Of a stretch of 64,000 nucleotides of DNA, positions 25,608-36,225 are shown in pieces. Source of the DNA: Longivirga sp036510975 (GTDB lineage: Bacteria; Actinomycetota; Actinomycetes; S36-B12; CAIYMF01). The notes beneath the pieces were generated by a model, which saw nothing but the letters and a program-made list of their open reading frames with translations, did no database searches and was not told the origin of the DNA. The stretch is taken from the NCBI GenBank assembly GCA_036510975.1, contig DATCCY010000103.1, positions 45,424 through 109,423 of the forward strand. The letters run 5' to 3'. Every line of letters begins with the position of its first letter. The stretch's first letter is position 1. The position numbers and the translations under genes were made by a program.

Positions 25608-26893
25608 GGGGAGGCAGTCTGCCCGGCACCGTCGTCGGCCGTCGACGCGGTTGCGACGGGGAGGCGTCGCAGCGTCTCGGGCATCAGCGTCGCCAGCACG
25701 AACGCCACCGCGATCACCCCCGCGCCGACGAGGAACCCGGCCTCGTAGGAGCCGGTCGAGTCCACGATGAGCCCCGCGATGATCGGCCCGGACACGGCAC
25801 CGACGTCGCTCATCATCTGGAACGTCGCGACGATCGGCCCGCTGCGCCGACCACCCGTGATGTCGCCGACGACGGCTGCCGGCGCCGAGCTCAGGAACGC
25901 GGCGCCGACGCCGAGGACCGCCATCGCACCGAGGAACGCGGGGATCGCACCTGTGAGGGCGAGAGCGACGAAGCCGAGCGCGGTGGCGCCGGTGCCGATG
26001 ATGAGTGCCGGCTTGCGGCCACGCGTGTCGGCCATGCGGCCGGCGGGGAGGAGCAGGACGGCCTGGACGACTGCCGCCGCGAGCAGGCCATAGCCGGTCC
26101 ACGACGGTTTCAGGCCGAGCGAGTAGACGACGAACAGCGGGACGATCGCCGACCGGAGCCCGAACGAGGTGAACCCGTTGCCGAGGTTGACGGCCAGCGC
26201 GGTGACGTAGGCCCGGTCGCGCAGCGCCTGGACGAGCTGACGCCAGCCCTTCGCCTCCTCGGGGTCGGTGAGGACGGGCGCGGTCGGGTCCTTCTCGCGC
26301 AGGTGGGTGTGGGCCATCATCGTCACGACGACGACCACGGCGGCGCCCAGCGTCGCGGCGTAGACGAAGAACGGCAGCCGGATCGAGATGCCGGTGACGA
26401 GGCCGCCGACGGCCGGTCCCGCGACGCCGCCGAGCAGGAACCCGCCCTGGAATGCGCCGGCCGCGCGTCCGCGCTGCTCGGGGCCCACCGAGCGCAGCAG
26501 CAGCGCCATCGCCGAGACCGTGAACATCGCCGAGCCGAGCCCGCCGATGCCGCGGAAACCGAGGAGCTGCCCGAACGTGGTGGAGAATCCGGCGAGCGCC
26601 GAGGACACGGCCACGATCGTCAGGCCGGTGATCAGCACGCTGCGCTCGCCGATGCGGTCGACGAGCCAGCCAGCGGGCACCGCGCCGATGAGGCGCATGA
26701 ACGCGAACACGCTGATGACCGCGGAGGCCTGGGTGGCGGTGACGCCGAAGGACTTCGCGAACACGGGGATCGCGGGAGCGAGGATGCCGAAACCGAGGGC
26801 CACGCAGAACGCCACCGCCGACAGCACGGCAACCTCGCGGGGAAGCCCGTCCAGCCACGGCAACCGCCGCAACCGGGCCCCGACCGAGCTCAC
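25604..26893 (-). CDS. MFS transporter
   Basis: 429 aa with about 12 membrane helices. The loop 2-3 motif is GWLVDRIGERSVLITG, matching the MFS signature DRxGRR-type, and a second copy ADTRGRKPALIIG follows the central loop. Drug:H+ antiporter-like layout. It is first in a two-gene operon with the methyltransferase. The GTG at 26893 is used because the helix-1 region starts about 20 residues later; no strong Shine-Dalgarno is visible. Confidence 0.85.
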   Translation of the reverse strand: MSSVGARLRRLPWLDGLPREVAVLSAVAFCVALGFGILAPAIPVFAKSFGVTATQASAVISVFAFMRLIGAVPAGWLVDRIGERSVLITGLTIVAVSSALAGFSTTFGQLLGFRGIGGLGSAMFTVSAMALLLRSVGPEQRGRAAGAFQGGFLLGGVAGPAVGGLVTGISIRLPFFVYAATLGAAVVVVVTMMAHTHLREKDPTAPVLTDPEEAKGWRQLVQALRDRAYVTALAVNLGNGFTSFGLRSAIVPLFVVYSLGLKPSWTGYGLLAAAVVQAVLLLPAGRMADTRGRKPALIIGTGATALGFVALALTGAIPAFLGAMAVLGVGAAFLSSAPAAVVGDITGGRRSGPIVATFQMMSDVGAVSGPIIAGLIVDSTGSYEAGFLVGAGVIAVAFVLATLMPETLRRLPVATASTADDGAGQTASP

Positions 26894-26959
26894 GAGCAGC
26901 GTCCCTGGACAGTCACGCCGGCGATCCTCTCAGGTGCGAGCAACAGCGCGGAGATGCAG

Positions 26960-27094
26960 TACGCCGAAGCACGAGCGGCGAGCGAGGGCGACGGCCCCCG
27001 AAGGGGCCAGAGCCCACGCTCGGTCGTCGGCGCAGCCGACGACCTGCCGCGACGCGGAGACGTGCCCCGACGCGACGGCCCGCAGGGCCGTCGC
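26960..27094. repeat. Composite hairpin element, copy 1
   Basis: In the 210-bp gap between the MFS and VWA genes. It begins TACGCCGAAGC (26960) and contains perfect hairpins: GGCCCC-CGAA-GGGGCC (26993-27008), GTCGTCGGC-GCA-GCCGACGAC (27023-27043) and GCGACGGCCC-GCA-GGGCCGTCGC (27072-27094). The opening 11-mer and the GTCGTCGGC hairpin recur at 53921-54006. It precedes the MFS gene and follows the VWA gene, so it is in the MFS 5' region (minus strand) or a VWA 3' trailer. Likely a REP-like family. Confidence 0.7.
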
Positions 27095-27103
27095 TTGGAG
27101 GGG

Positions 27104-29059
27104 TTAGTAGGACCTGCGGCCCTGACGTCGTTTCAGGTAGTCGCTCACCACGTAGTCGCCCAGCCGGTCGCCCTCGGGCGCGAGCACCCGACCACCGTTG
27201 CGGCGGGCCACGTCGTCGAGGAACTGCGCGAGGCGCGGGTCGTCCCCGAGGCGGAAGAAGGAGAGCGGGACGCCGCGGCGCGTCATCTTGTCGACCTCGG
27301 CGAGCGTGAGCGCGATCGTCTCCGGTCCGGGCGGCCAGCTGAACCACCACTCACCGTCACGGTCGAGGTGCGCGGTGGGCTCGCCGTCGGTGACGACGAG
27401 GACGACCGGCTCGGCGTCGGGGTGCTTGTCCAGGAAGCGTCCGGCGAGCATCAGCGCGTGCTGCAGGTTGGTGCCCTGCACCTCGTTGGCGTCGAGGTCG
27501 GGCAGCTCGTGCGGCTTGATGCGTCGCGCGAGGTTGGCGAAGGCGATGATCTCGACCGCGTCGAGCGGGAACTGCGTGGTCGCGAGCGCGTGCAGGGCCA
27601 TCGCGGTGGTCTTCGCCGTGCGCCACGTGTCGTTCATGACCATGGAGAACGACTGGTCGACGAGCAGGACGACCGCGGCGCGGGTACGTCGCTCGGTCTC
27701 GCGGATCTCGAAGTCCGCGGGGTCGAGCAGCGGGCTGTCCGGGTCGATCATCCGCCGGCGCACCGAGTTCGAGACGGTCTTCACGACGTCGAGGGGCTGC
27801 TCGTCGCCGAACCGCCACTCGCGGGTGGTGCCCGTGAGTTCGCCCGCTGCGCCGGCGTCGTGCACGTCGTGGTCCCCGCGAGCGCCCGTCTCGAGCGAGG
27901 CGAACACCCGGCGCAGGGCGGTCTGACCGATACGCCGGATCGCCTTGGCGGTCAGCTCGATCTGGCCGCCCGAGCGGGTGAGGTAGCCCTGCCGCTCCAG
28001 CTCGCGCTCGATCTCCTGGAGCCGCTTGAGGTCGTCGACGGCCTGGCGGCCGAGGGCGCGGGCGACGGCCTCCTCGTCGACGTCCTCGAGGCTCGCACCG
28101 GGGTAGTCCTGGGAAAGCGCCTCGGCGAGGGCGTCGAGGTCGGCGAGGTCGGCGAGCGCCTCGGTGGCGTCACCGAGGCTCAGCGGGTCATCGCCGCGCA
28201 TGCGCTGACGTCCGGACCACGCGAGGTCGGGTCGCATCGAGCGCAGGTTGTCGCCGAGCCGACCCATCTCCGAGGCGAGGTCGAGGTCGCCGAGCGCCTG
28301 GTCCATCAGCTCGGAGAGTTCCTGGCGCTGCTCGGGCGTCATCGAGTCGAGCATCCGCGCCATGGCTGCCGCCTGGCGCGCGAGCTGGTCGAGCAGCTCC
28401 TCGATCGTCTCGGGCTTGTCGGGGAAGAAGTCGCCGTGCTTGTCCATGAAGTCGGCGAAGTCCTGCGCGGTGTCCTCGCCGCGCTGGTGCTTCTCCAGCA
28501 TCTGGTTGAGGTCGCTCATCATGTCCTTGAGCGCCTGGCGCGACTCCGAGCCGGCAGGGTCCTGCAGCGCCTGCTTCATGCCGCGGAACTGCTGGTCGAG
28601 CACCTCGCGGCGCAGCATGTCGCGCAGCTCGCCGTAGGCCGCGCGCGCCTCCGGGGAGCGCCAGTCGTAGTCGGCCAGCTCGCGCACCGCGGGTGCCGTC
28701 TGGTTCGGGAGCGCGTCGAGCTGCGCCTCGCGGAAGCGTGCGTCGTCGGAGGGGTCCGGGAACAGCGCCTCCTTCTCCGCGTCGACCGCGCGGTCGAGCA
28801 GCTCGCGGGCGCGCTCGAGCATGCCGTCCATCCGTCCGGACCGCTCCAGCGAGCGTCGACGCTGCTGCACCTTGCGCATGAGGTCGTCGAGGCCGCGCAC
28901 CCCGTCGGCACCGCGCGCCATGAGGTCGCGCAGGGCGTCGCGCACCCCGGAGCCGTCGAGGACCCGCTCGCCGAGCTCGTCGACGGCGCGGCCGGCGTCG
29001 TAGGGCGGTGCGAGCGGATCGGGGCCGTCGTCGTAGGGGCCGTAGCGGTACTGATTCAT
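27104..29059 (-). CDS. VWA-domain protein, partner of a MoxR/ChlI-type ATPase
   Basis: 651 aa, soluble. The first 400 residues are helical and charged (many Asp/Glu/Arg/Gln), then a von Willebrand factor A domain with the metal site DQSFSMVM (DxSxS), Thr in VQGTNLQHAL and DGEPTAHLDRDG (TDGEP). This is the CoxE/BchD-like layout. It should act with the AAA ATPase encoded at 29586-31016 on the same strand, like MoxR-VWA or Mg-chelatase pairs, inserting metal or remodelling a target protein. Start ATG 29059, AGGGG upstream. The gene between them runs opposite. Confidence 0.87.
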   Translation of the reverse strand: MNQYRYGPYDDGPDPLAPPYDAGRAVDELGERVLDGSGVRDALRDLMARGADGVRGLDDLMRKVQQRRRSLERSGRMDGMLERARELLDRAVDAEKEALFPDPSDDARFREAQLDALPNQTAPAVRELADYDWRSPEARAAYGELRDMLRREVLDQQFRGMKQALQDPAGSESRQALKDMMSDLNQMLEKHQRGEDTAQDFADFMDKHGDFFPDKPETIEELLDQLARQAAAMARMLDSMTPEQRQELSELMDQALGDLDLASEMGRLGDNLRSMRPDLAWSGRQRMRGDDPLSLGDATEALADLADLDALAEALSQDYPGASLEDVDEEAVARALGRQAVDDLKRLQEIERELERQGYLTRSGGQIELTAKAIRRIGQTALRRVFASLETGARGDHDVHDAGAAGELTGTTREWRFGDEQPLDVVKTVSNSVRRRMIDPDSPLLDPADFEIRETERRTRAAVVLLVDQSFSMVMNDTWRTAKTTAMALHALATTQFPLDAVEIIAFANLARRIKPHELPDLDANEVQGTNLQHALMLAGRFLDKHPDAEPVVLVVTDGEPTAHLDRDGEWWFSWPPGPETIALTLAEVDKMTRRGVPLSFFRLGDDPRLAQFLDDVARRNGGRVLAPEGDRLGDYVVSDYLKRRQGRRSY

Positions 29060-29082
29060 GCTCGCGCCCCTAGGCTTGGTCC

Positions 29083-29568
29083 ATGAGCGACATCCCCGCA
29101 GGCTGGTACCCGAATCCGGACAATCCCGCACAGCTGCGGCTGTGGGACGGCACGAAGTGGACCGACCAGATCCAAGGGACCATCACCGAGCAGCCCGACG
29201 CCGCGATCGGCCTCGGCCCGGCGGTGTACTCCGGACCTCCGATCATGGTCGTGACGACGAACGACCTCCCCGGGTTCCGCGTGACGGCGGTCTACGGCGA
29301 GGTCTTCGGCATCACCGTCCGGGCGCGCAACGCCTTCTCCAACATGGGTGCCAGCTTCCGCACGATCCTCGGCGGCGAGGTGAAGGGCTACACGCAGCTG
29401 CTGTCCGACAGCCGTCTCGAGGCTGTCGAGCGACTGCGCTTCGCGTGCCACAGCGTGGGCGGCAACGCCGTGCTCATGATGCGCTTCGACAGCGGCCAGA
29501 TCGCCGACATGATGAACGAGGTCGCGGCGTACGGCACCGCCGTGACTGTCGAGCGCATCGAGAGCTGA
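29083..29568 (+). CDS. DUF2510 + YbjQ-family protein
   Basis: 161 aa. N-terminal DUF2510 (MSDIPAGWYPNPDNPAQLRLWDG-like, residues 1-27), then a YbjQ domain (PF01906; about residues 55-160) with FRVTAVYGEVFGITVRARNA and GNAVLMMRFD. YbjQ folds as a pentamer and its function is unknown. TAGGCT (29071-29076) ends 6 nt before ATG, so it is probably leaderless. It lies on the opposite strand between the VWA and MoxR-type genes, 23 bp from the VWA start. Together the three may work jointly, inferred from position only. Confidence 0.85.
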   Translation: MSDIPAGWYPNPDNPAQLRLWDGTKWTDQIQGTITEQPDAAIGLGPAVYSGPPIMVVTTNDLPGFRVTAVYGEVFGITVRARNAFSNMGASFRTILGGEVKGYTQLLSDSRLEAVERLRFACHSVGGNAVLMMRFDSGQIADMMNEVAAYGTAVTVERIES

Positions 29569-29585
29569 GCCCTGCGGCATCCGGC

Positions 29586-31016
29586 TCAGGCCCCGCCGTA
29601 GACCGAGCGACCGCCGCCGGGGACCTCGTCCTTGGAGATCCGGCGCGTGAGGTAGAGGCCTTCGAGCGCGGTCTCGACGCAGGACGCCACGACCCCGGGC
29701 GACTCGGCGGAGGCGCCGTCGTCGCCCTCGAGCGCCGACACGATGCGACCGAGACCTTCGAGCGGGCCGACGCGGCGCAGCACCTCCTCGCTCGTGACGA
29801 GGTCGCCGACCTCGATCGTGGTGCCCTCGTCGAAACGGGTGATGAGCGCGCTCAGGTCGATGCCGCCGAGCTTGGCGCGGAACGTCTCCGCGACGGCTCG
29901 CTTGAGCAGGTGCTGCAGGACGTCCTCCTCGCGGCCCTCCTCGCTGACCTCGAACTCGACCTTGCCGCGCAGCGTCGGTACGACGGCCGGAAGGTCGCCG
30001 ACCCGCGCCACGGCCGACGCCTCGCCGGTGATGGCCGAGCGCCGAAGTGCTGAGGCCGCAAGGGATTCCGCGGCTGCGACGGCGAAGCGGGCGGACACGC
30101 CCGAGCGGGCGTCGACGGCCGGGGACTCGCGGACGAGGCGGGTGAAGCGTGCGACGACCTCGAGCAGGTGGGCGGGAACGAGAGCGCGGAGGTCGGCCTC
30201 CTGGCGCACCAGCCCGATCTCGTCGGACAGGCGCAGCGGGTAGTGCGTGCGGATCTCGGCGCCGAAGCGGTCCTTCAGGGGGGTGATGATCCGCCCGCGG
30301 TTGGTGTAGTCCTCGGGGTTGGCGCTCGCGACGAGCATGAGATCGAGCGGCAGGCGCAGGGCGTAGCCGCGCACCTGGATGTCGCGCTCCTCGAGAACGT
30401 TGAGCAGCGACACCTGGATGCGCTCGGCGAGGTCCGGCAGCTCGTTGATCGCGAAGATGCCGCGGTTGGTCCGCGGCACGAGGCCGTAGTGCACCGTCTC
30501 GGGGTCGCCGAGCGTGCGTCCCTCGGCGACCTTGACCGGGTCGACGTCGCCGATGAGGTCGCCGACGCTGGTGTCGGGCGTCGCCAGCTTCTCGCCGTAG
30601 CGTTCGCTGCGGTGCCGCCAGGCGACGGGCGTGGCGTCGCCGTGCTCTGCGACGACGCGACGTGCCCACACGGTGACCGGCTCGTAGGGGTGCTCGTGCA
30701 GCTCGCTGCCGTCAATCACCGGTGTCCACTCGTCGAGCAGGCCGACGAGCGTGCGCAGCAGCCGGGTCTTGCCCTGCCCGCGCTCGCCGAGGAGCACCAG
30801 GTCGTGCCCGGCGAGGAGGGCCCGCTCGAGCTGCGGGCGGACCGTGTCCTCGATGCCCACGACGCCGGGGAACGGGTCGGCACCCGAGCTCAGCTTCGCC
30901 ACGAGGTTCTCGCGCAGCTCGTCCTTGACGGTGCGCAGCTCGTGCCCGGAGGCGCGCAGCGCGCCGAGCGTGCGCGGCAGGTCGGCGGGGGCGTCGGGGG
31001 CGAGGTGGGAGGTCAC
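29586..31016 (-). CDS. MoxR/magnesium-chelatase ChlI-type AAA+ ATPase
   Basis: 476 aa. AAA+ core: Walker A GERGQGKTRLL, a long insertion helix region, sensor/Walker-B region IFAINELPDLAERIQ, and LVASANPEDYTNRGR (sensor 1 Asn). This is the magnesium-chelatase/sigma-54-interaction-like fold but without a GAFTGA loop. It pairs with the VWA protein at 27104-29059. TACGGT (plus-strand 31023-31028) ends 6 nt before GTG, indicating leaderless start. Probably a chaperone-like remodelling ATPase rather than a true chelatase, because no chlorophyll or cobalt-chelatase genes are near. Confidence 0.88.
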   Translation of the reverse strand: MTSHLAPDAPADLPRTLGALRASGHELRTVKDELRENLVAKLSSGADPFPGVVGIEDTVRPQLERALLAGHDLVLLGERGQGKTRLLRTLVGLLDEWTPVIDGSELHEHPYEPVTVWARRVVAEHGDATPVAWRHRSERYGEKLATPDTSVGDLIGDVDPVKVAEGRTLGDPETVHYGLVPRTNRGIFAINELPDLAERIQVSLLNVLEERDIQVRGYALRLPLDLMLVASANPEDYTNRGRIITPLKDRFGAEIRTHYPLRLSDEIGLVRQEADLRALVPAHLLEVVARFTRLVRESPAVDARSGVSARFAVAAAESLAASALRRSAITGEASAVARVGDLPAVVPTLRGKVEFEVSEEGREEDVLQHLLKRAVAETFRAKLGGIDLSALITRFDEGTTIEVGDLVTSEEVLRRVGPLEGLGRIVSALEGDDGASAESPGVVASCVETALEGLYLTRRISKDEVPGGGRSVYGGA

Positions 31017-31210
31017 CGCTCGACCGTACGACGGGACGGGGCGAAGCGCGATAGGTCACGCTCAGCGCAGAATCGGGAATGCGCTCGAGCGGTCGGCTGC
31101 GCCGTACCTCACCGTACGGTCACGCTGCGCGCACGGTCGGGCCATGGATGCACCCGGACGGCCCACAGCACAGGGTGCCCCGTCACCCTGTGCTGCGCCA
31201 CGATGGGGAC

Positions 31211-32386
31211 ATGCCCGCTGGATCCATCGTCGGAGACGGTCTCGCCCTCGGCGACGACCTGCTCGCCGCAGTCGACCGCGCGGTCGCGCAGGCCCTCGGG
31301 CCGCTCGGCGGCACGAGCGCCGACCTCGCGTGCGTCTTCGTCTCCGGGGGTACGCCGGACACTGCGGCCGCGGCCCTGCTGCGCGCCTCGGAGTCCCTCC
31401 GCGCGCGCAACGTCGTCGGGTGCACGGCGCAGGGCGTCATCGCCGACGGTCAGGGCGTCGAGGGCGTGCCCAGCGTGAGCGTGTGGGTCGCCAGCCTGCC
31501 GTCGGTCGAGGTGCGTGCGTTCCACCTCGAGGTGCTGCGCACCTCCGAGGCCATCGCGATCCTCGGCATGCCCGAGCGGCGCGCGGACGACGTGGTGGGC
31601 GTGCTGCTGGCCGACCCGTGGTCCTTCCCCGTCGACGGCTTCGTCGAGCACTCCCACGACGCGCTGCGCGGGCTCCCGCTCACCGGCGCGCTGGCTAGCG
31701 GCTCGATGTTCGCGGGCGACACGCGGCTCCTGGTCGACGGCCGCGTGCACGAGCGCGGCGCCGTCGGGGTGGTCCTCGGCGGTGACGTCGCCGTGCACAC
31801 GCTGGTGTCCCAGGGCTGCCGGCCCATCGGTCGTCCGATGACCGTCACGCGCGCGTCGGGCACGACCATGCTGGAGCTCGCCGGGCGCAGCGCGCTGCAG
31901 CAGGTGAAGGACGCGGTGTCCGAGCTGCCAGTGCGCGAGCAGCCCGTGGCGGTGCGCGGTCTGCACCTCGGCGTCGTGGTGGACGAGTACGCCGAGGAGC
32001 ACGGGGCCAACGACTTCCTCGTGCGCGAGATCGCGGCCGCCGACCACGTCGCGGGGTCGATCACGATCGGCGACGAGGTCCCGGTCGGCTCGACCGTGCA
32101 GTTCCTGCTGCGCGACGCCACCGCCGCGCACGACGACCTCGCCGAGGTGCTGGCGGCGTTCCGCGAGCGCATCGGACTCGGGCCGCTCGCGGGTGCGCTC
32201 CTCTTCTCCGGGGACGCCCGCGGCCGCGCGATGTTCTCCTCCCCGAGCCACGACGTCCGCGCCGTGCGCGACGAGCTCGGGCTCGAGCGCGTCGCGGGCT
32301 TCTTCGCCTCCGGCGAGATCGGCCCCCTCGGCGGACGCAACCAGGTCCACGGCTTCACCGCGACGGTCCTCGCCTTCGGCACCTGA
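31211..32386 (+). CDS. FIST N/FIST C domain protein
   Basis: 391 aa. The first half (about residues 20-200) is FIST_N, with VFVSGGTPDTAAAALL and VVGCTAQGVIADG; the second is FIST_C with FRERIGLGPLAGALLFSGDARG. FIST proteins are predicted small-ligand (amino-acid) sensors, normally fused or adjacent to signalling genes, but here no histidine kinase or cyclase is nearby. ATG at 31211 follows GGGGAC. It lies before an ROK kinase gene (32441). Confidence 0.85.
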   Translation: MPAGSIVGDGLALGDDLLAAVDRAVAQALGPLGGTSADLACVFVSGGTPDTAAAALLRASESLRARNVVGCTAQGVIADGQGVEGVPSVSVWVASLPSVEVRAFHLEVLRTSEAIAILGMPERRADDVVGVLLADPWSFPVDGFVEHSHDALRGLPLTGALASGSMFAGDTRLLVDGRVHERGAVGVVLGGDVAVHTLVSQGCRPIGRPMTVTRASGTTMLELAGRSALQQVKDAVSELPVREQPVAVRGLHLGVVVDEYAEEHGANDFLVREIAAADHVAGSITIGDEVPVGSTVQFLLRDATAAHDDLAEVLAAFRERIGLGPLAGALLFSGDARGRAMFSSPSHDVRAVRDELGLERVAGFFASGEIGPLGGRNQVHGFTATVLAFGT

Positions 32387-32440
32387 CCGCTCCGACCCCG
32401 CCCTCGCGGGGTGGGTCGCGTGCTGCGGCATGCTGGCGCC

Positions 32441-33352
32441 GTGACGACGATCCTGGCCCTCGACGTCGGGGGCACGAAGCTCGCGGCCGGGCTGGTGGGC
32501 GCCGACGGCGTCGTGACCGCGCACGACCGGACGCCTACGCCGCAGGCGGCCGACGCCGAGACGCTGTGGGCGGCCGTCGTCGAGCTGGTCGACGGCCTGC
32601 TCGAGCGCACGGGATCGTCATACGACGCGGTCGGTATCGGCTGCGGCGGTCCGATGGACTGGCCGCAGGGCGTGGTGTCGCCGCTCAACATCCCCGGCTG
32701 GCGCGACTTCCCCCTGCTGCACCGGGTCCGCGAGCGGTGGGCCGGCGGGCGTCCGGCCGCGATCCACAACGACGCCGTCGCGCTCGCCGTCGCCGAGCAC
32801 CGGTGGGGTGCCGGCCGCGGACACGACGACGTCCTCGGGATGGTGGTGTCCACGGGTGTCGGCGGTGGTCTCGTGCTCGGCGGGCGACGGGTCGACGGGG
32901 CGAGCGGCAACGCGGGGCACGTCGGGCACGTCGTGGTGGAGCCCGACGGTCTGGCCTGCGGGTGCGGCGGCCGCGGGTGCCTGGAGGCGGTGGCCCGCGG
33001 GCCGGCGATCGCGGCGCACGCCGTAGCCCTCGGGTGGACAGGTGGCCAGACGGGTCTCGCGGTCGCGGCCGGCGCTCGCCGTGGTGATCCCGCGTGCCTC
33101 GCGGCGTTCGAGCGGGGCGGCCGTGCAGTGGGGGTCGGCATCGCCTCGGCGGTCGCGCTGCTCGACGTCGAGGTGGTCTCCGTCGGCGGCGGGATCGCCC
33201 AGGCTGGCGAGGTGTTCTGGGCGCCGCTGCGCGCCGCGCTCGCCGAGCACGGCGGCCTGGACTTCGTCCGCCGCTGCCGCGTGACACCCGCCGAGCTCGG
33301 CCCGCTCGCCGGCCTGAGCGGCGCCGCCGCCCTCGTCCTTCACGACCTGTGA
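32441..33352 (+). CDS. ROK family sugar kinase (glucokinase-type)
   Basis: 303 aa. ATP-binding DVGGTKLAAGLV at the N-terminus, catalytic-region NDAVALAVAEH, and the ROK zinc/structural motif CGCGGRGCLEAVARG. Phosphorylates glucose or a related hexose, and could instead be a ROK repressor but no helix-turn-helix domain is present, so a kinase is likely. CATGCT (32429-32434) ends 6 nt before GTG. The stop is 1 bp from the convergent P450 stop. Confidence 0.9.
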   Translation: MTTILALDVGGTKLAAGLVGADGVVTAHDRTPTPQAADAETLWAAVVELVDGLLERTGSSYDAVGIGCGGPMDWPQGVVSPLNIPGWRDFPLLHRVRERWAGGRPAAIHNDAVALAVAEHRWGAGRGHDDVLGMVVSTGVGGGLVLGGRRVDGASGNAGHVGHVVVEPDGLACGCGGRGCLEAVARGPAIAAHAVALGWTGGQTGLAVAAGARRGDPACLAAFERGGRAVGVGIASAVALLDVEVVSVGGGIAQAGEVFWAPLRAALAEHGGLDFVRRCRVTPAELGPLAGLSGAAALVLHDL

Positions 33353-33353
33353 C

Positions 33354-34844
<1,491 letters not shown>

Positions 34845-34954
34845 GCCGTCAGTTCTACGCCGTCGGGATCGGCGCAGCACGCCCAGGTGTGTTCGGGTCC
34901 GGTCAACCTGGCGTCCGGGGCACGCTCCCGCGACCGATCCGACACACTGCGGGT

Positions 34955-36166
34955 GTGGTCGACTCGGTGACGGTCTCAGACGTCCAGGACGCTCGGGTGC
35001 TGCTGCGCGGCGTGGCCAAGGAGACGCCGATGCGCTCGGCGCGCTGGCTCGCCGACAAGGTCGGCGGACCGGTCGACCTCAAGTGCGAGAACCTGCAACG
35101 CGCCGGCTCGTTCAAGATCCGCGGTGCGTACACGCGCATCGCGCGGCTCAGCGAGGAGGAGCGTGCACGCGGCGTGGTCGCGGCGAGCGCCGGCAACCAC
35201 GCACAGGGCGTCGCGCTGGCCGCGAAGATGCTCGGCATAGCCGCGACCGTGTTCATGCCCACCGGCGCGCCGATCCCCAAGGTGCAGGCCACCCGCGGCT
35301 ACGGCGCCGACATCAGGTTCGTCGGTACGACGATCGACGAGTGCCTCGTCGCGGCCCGCGAGTTCGAGGCGGAGACCGGCGCCGTCCTCATCCATCCCTT
35401 CGACCACACCGACATCGTCGCGGGGCAGGGCACGGTCGGGCTCGAGATCCTCGAGCAGCGCCCGGACGTGAAGACCATCGTGGTGTGCACCGGTGGCGGT
35501 GGGCTGCTGGCCGGCATCGCCGTCGCGGTGAAGGCGATCCGCCCGGACGTGCGCATCATCGGCGTGCAGGCCGCCGGGGCGGCCGCGTACCCGTCCTCGC
35601 TCGCGGCCGGTCACCCGGTCGCGCTGGCCTCGATGGCAACGATGGCCGACGGCATCGCCGTGGGGCGGCCCGGTGACGTGCCGTTCGCACTCGTGCAGCA
35701 CCTGGTCGACGAGGTGCGGGTCGTCGACGACGCCGTGATCGCGCGCGCCCTCGTCCTCACCCTCGAACGCGGCAAGCTCGTCGTCGAGCCGGCCGGCGCG
35801 GCGGGGCTGGCCGCGGTCCTCGACGACCCGGCGTCGTTCGAGCCTCCGGTCGTGATCGTCGTGTCCGGCGGCAACCTCGACCCGCTGCTCCTGCTGCGCG
35901 TGGTCCGCCACGGGCTCGCGGCCGGCGGGCGCTACAGCACCATGCGGGTCCGGGTGCCCGACCGGCCCGGCTCGCTCGCCGGCCTGCTCGCGGCGCTGGC
36001 CGACGCCGACGCCAACGTGGTCGAGGTGGAGCACGCGCGGATCGACCCGCGGCTGCACCTCAACGAGGTCGAGATCGAGGTCCAGGTGGAGACCCGTGGC
36101 CCCGAGCACCGCGACGCCGTCCTGCACGCCCTCGCCGAGCTCGGCTATCACGTGGTCGTGAAGTAG
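34955..36166 (+). CDS. ilvA: Threonine ammonia-lyase
   Basis: 403 aa. Deaminates threonine to 2-oxobutanoate, the first step to isoleucine. PLP lysine K54 in GSFKIRGAYT; SAGNHAQGVA and the glycine loop CTGGGGLLAGI bind PLP. A C-terminal ACT-like region (about 325-403) MRVRVPDRPGSLAGLLAALAD is the regulatory domain. The short ACT-only form resembles the catabolic/biosynthetic single-ACT type. GTG 34955 lies 6 nt after CACACT. A downstream GTG (34967) is an alternative start. Confidence 0.92.
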   Translation: MVDSVTVSDVQDARVLLRGVAKETPMRSARWLADKVGGPVDLKCENLQRAGSFKIRGAYTRIARLSEEERARGVVAASAGNHAQGVALAAKMLGIAATVFMPTGAPIPKVQATRGYGADIRFVGTTIDECLVAAREFEAETGAVLIHPFDHTDIVAGQGTVGLEILEQRPDVKTIVVCTGGGGLLAGIAVAVKAIRPDVRIIGVQAAGAAAYPSSLAAGHPVALASMATMADGIAVGRPGDVPFALVQHLVDEVRVVDDAVIARALVLTLERGKLVVEPAGAAGLAAVLDDPASFEPPVVIVVSGGNLDPLLLLRVVRHGLAAGGRYSTMRVRVPDRPGSLAGLLAALADADANVVEVEHARIDPRLHLNEVEIEVQVETRGPEHRDAVLHALAELGYHVVVK

Positions 36167-36189
36167 ATCCCGAGATGTAGTAACTGAGG

Positions 36190-36219
36190 TTGCCAGATTC
36201 GTAAGCGTGGATTTACAGT
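36190..36219 (+). promoter_or_regulatory. Promoter of the SHOCT-like/DUF2089 pair
   Basis: TTGCCA (36190-36195), 18-nt spacer, TACAGT (36214-36219), ending 6 nt before the ATG at 36226. The 36170-36222 stretch is markedly more AT-rich than its surroundings. Predicted leaderless housekeeping-type promoter. Confidence 0.55.
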
Positions 36220-36225
36220 CGTCTC

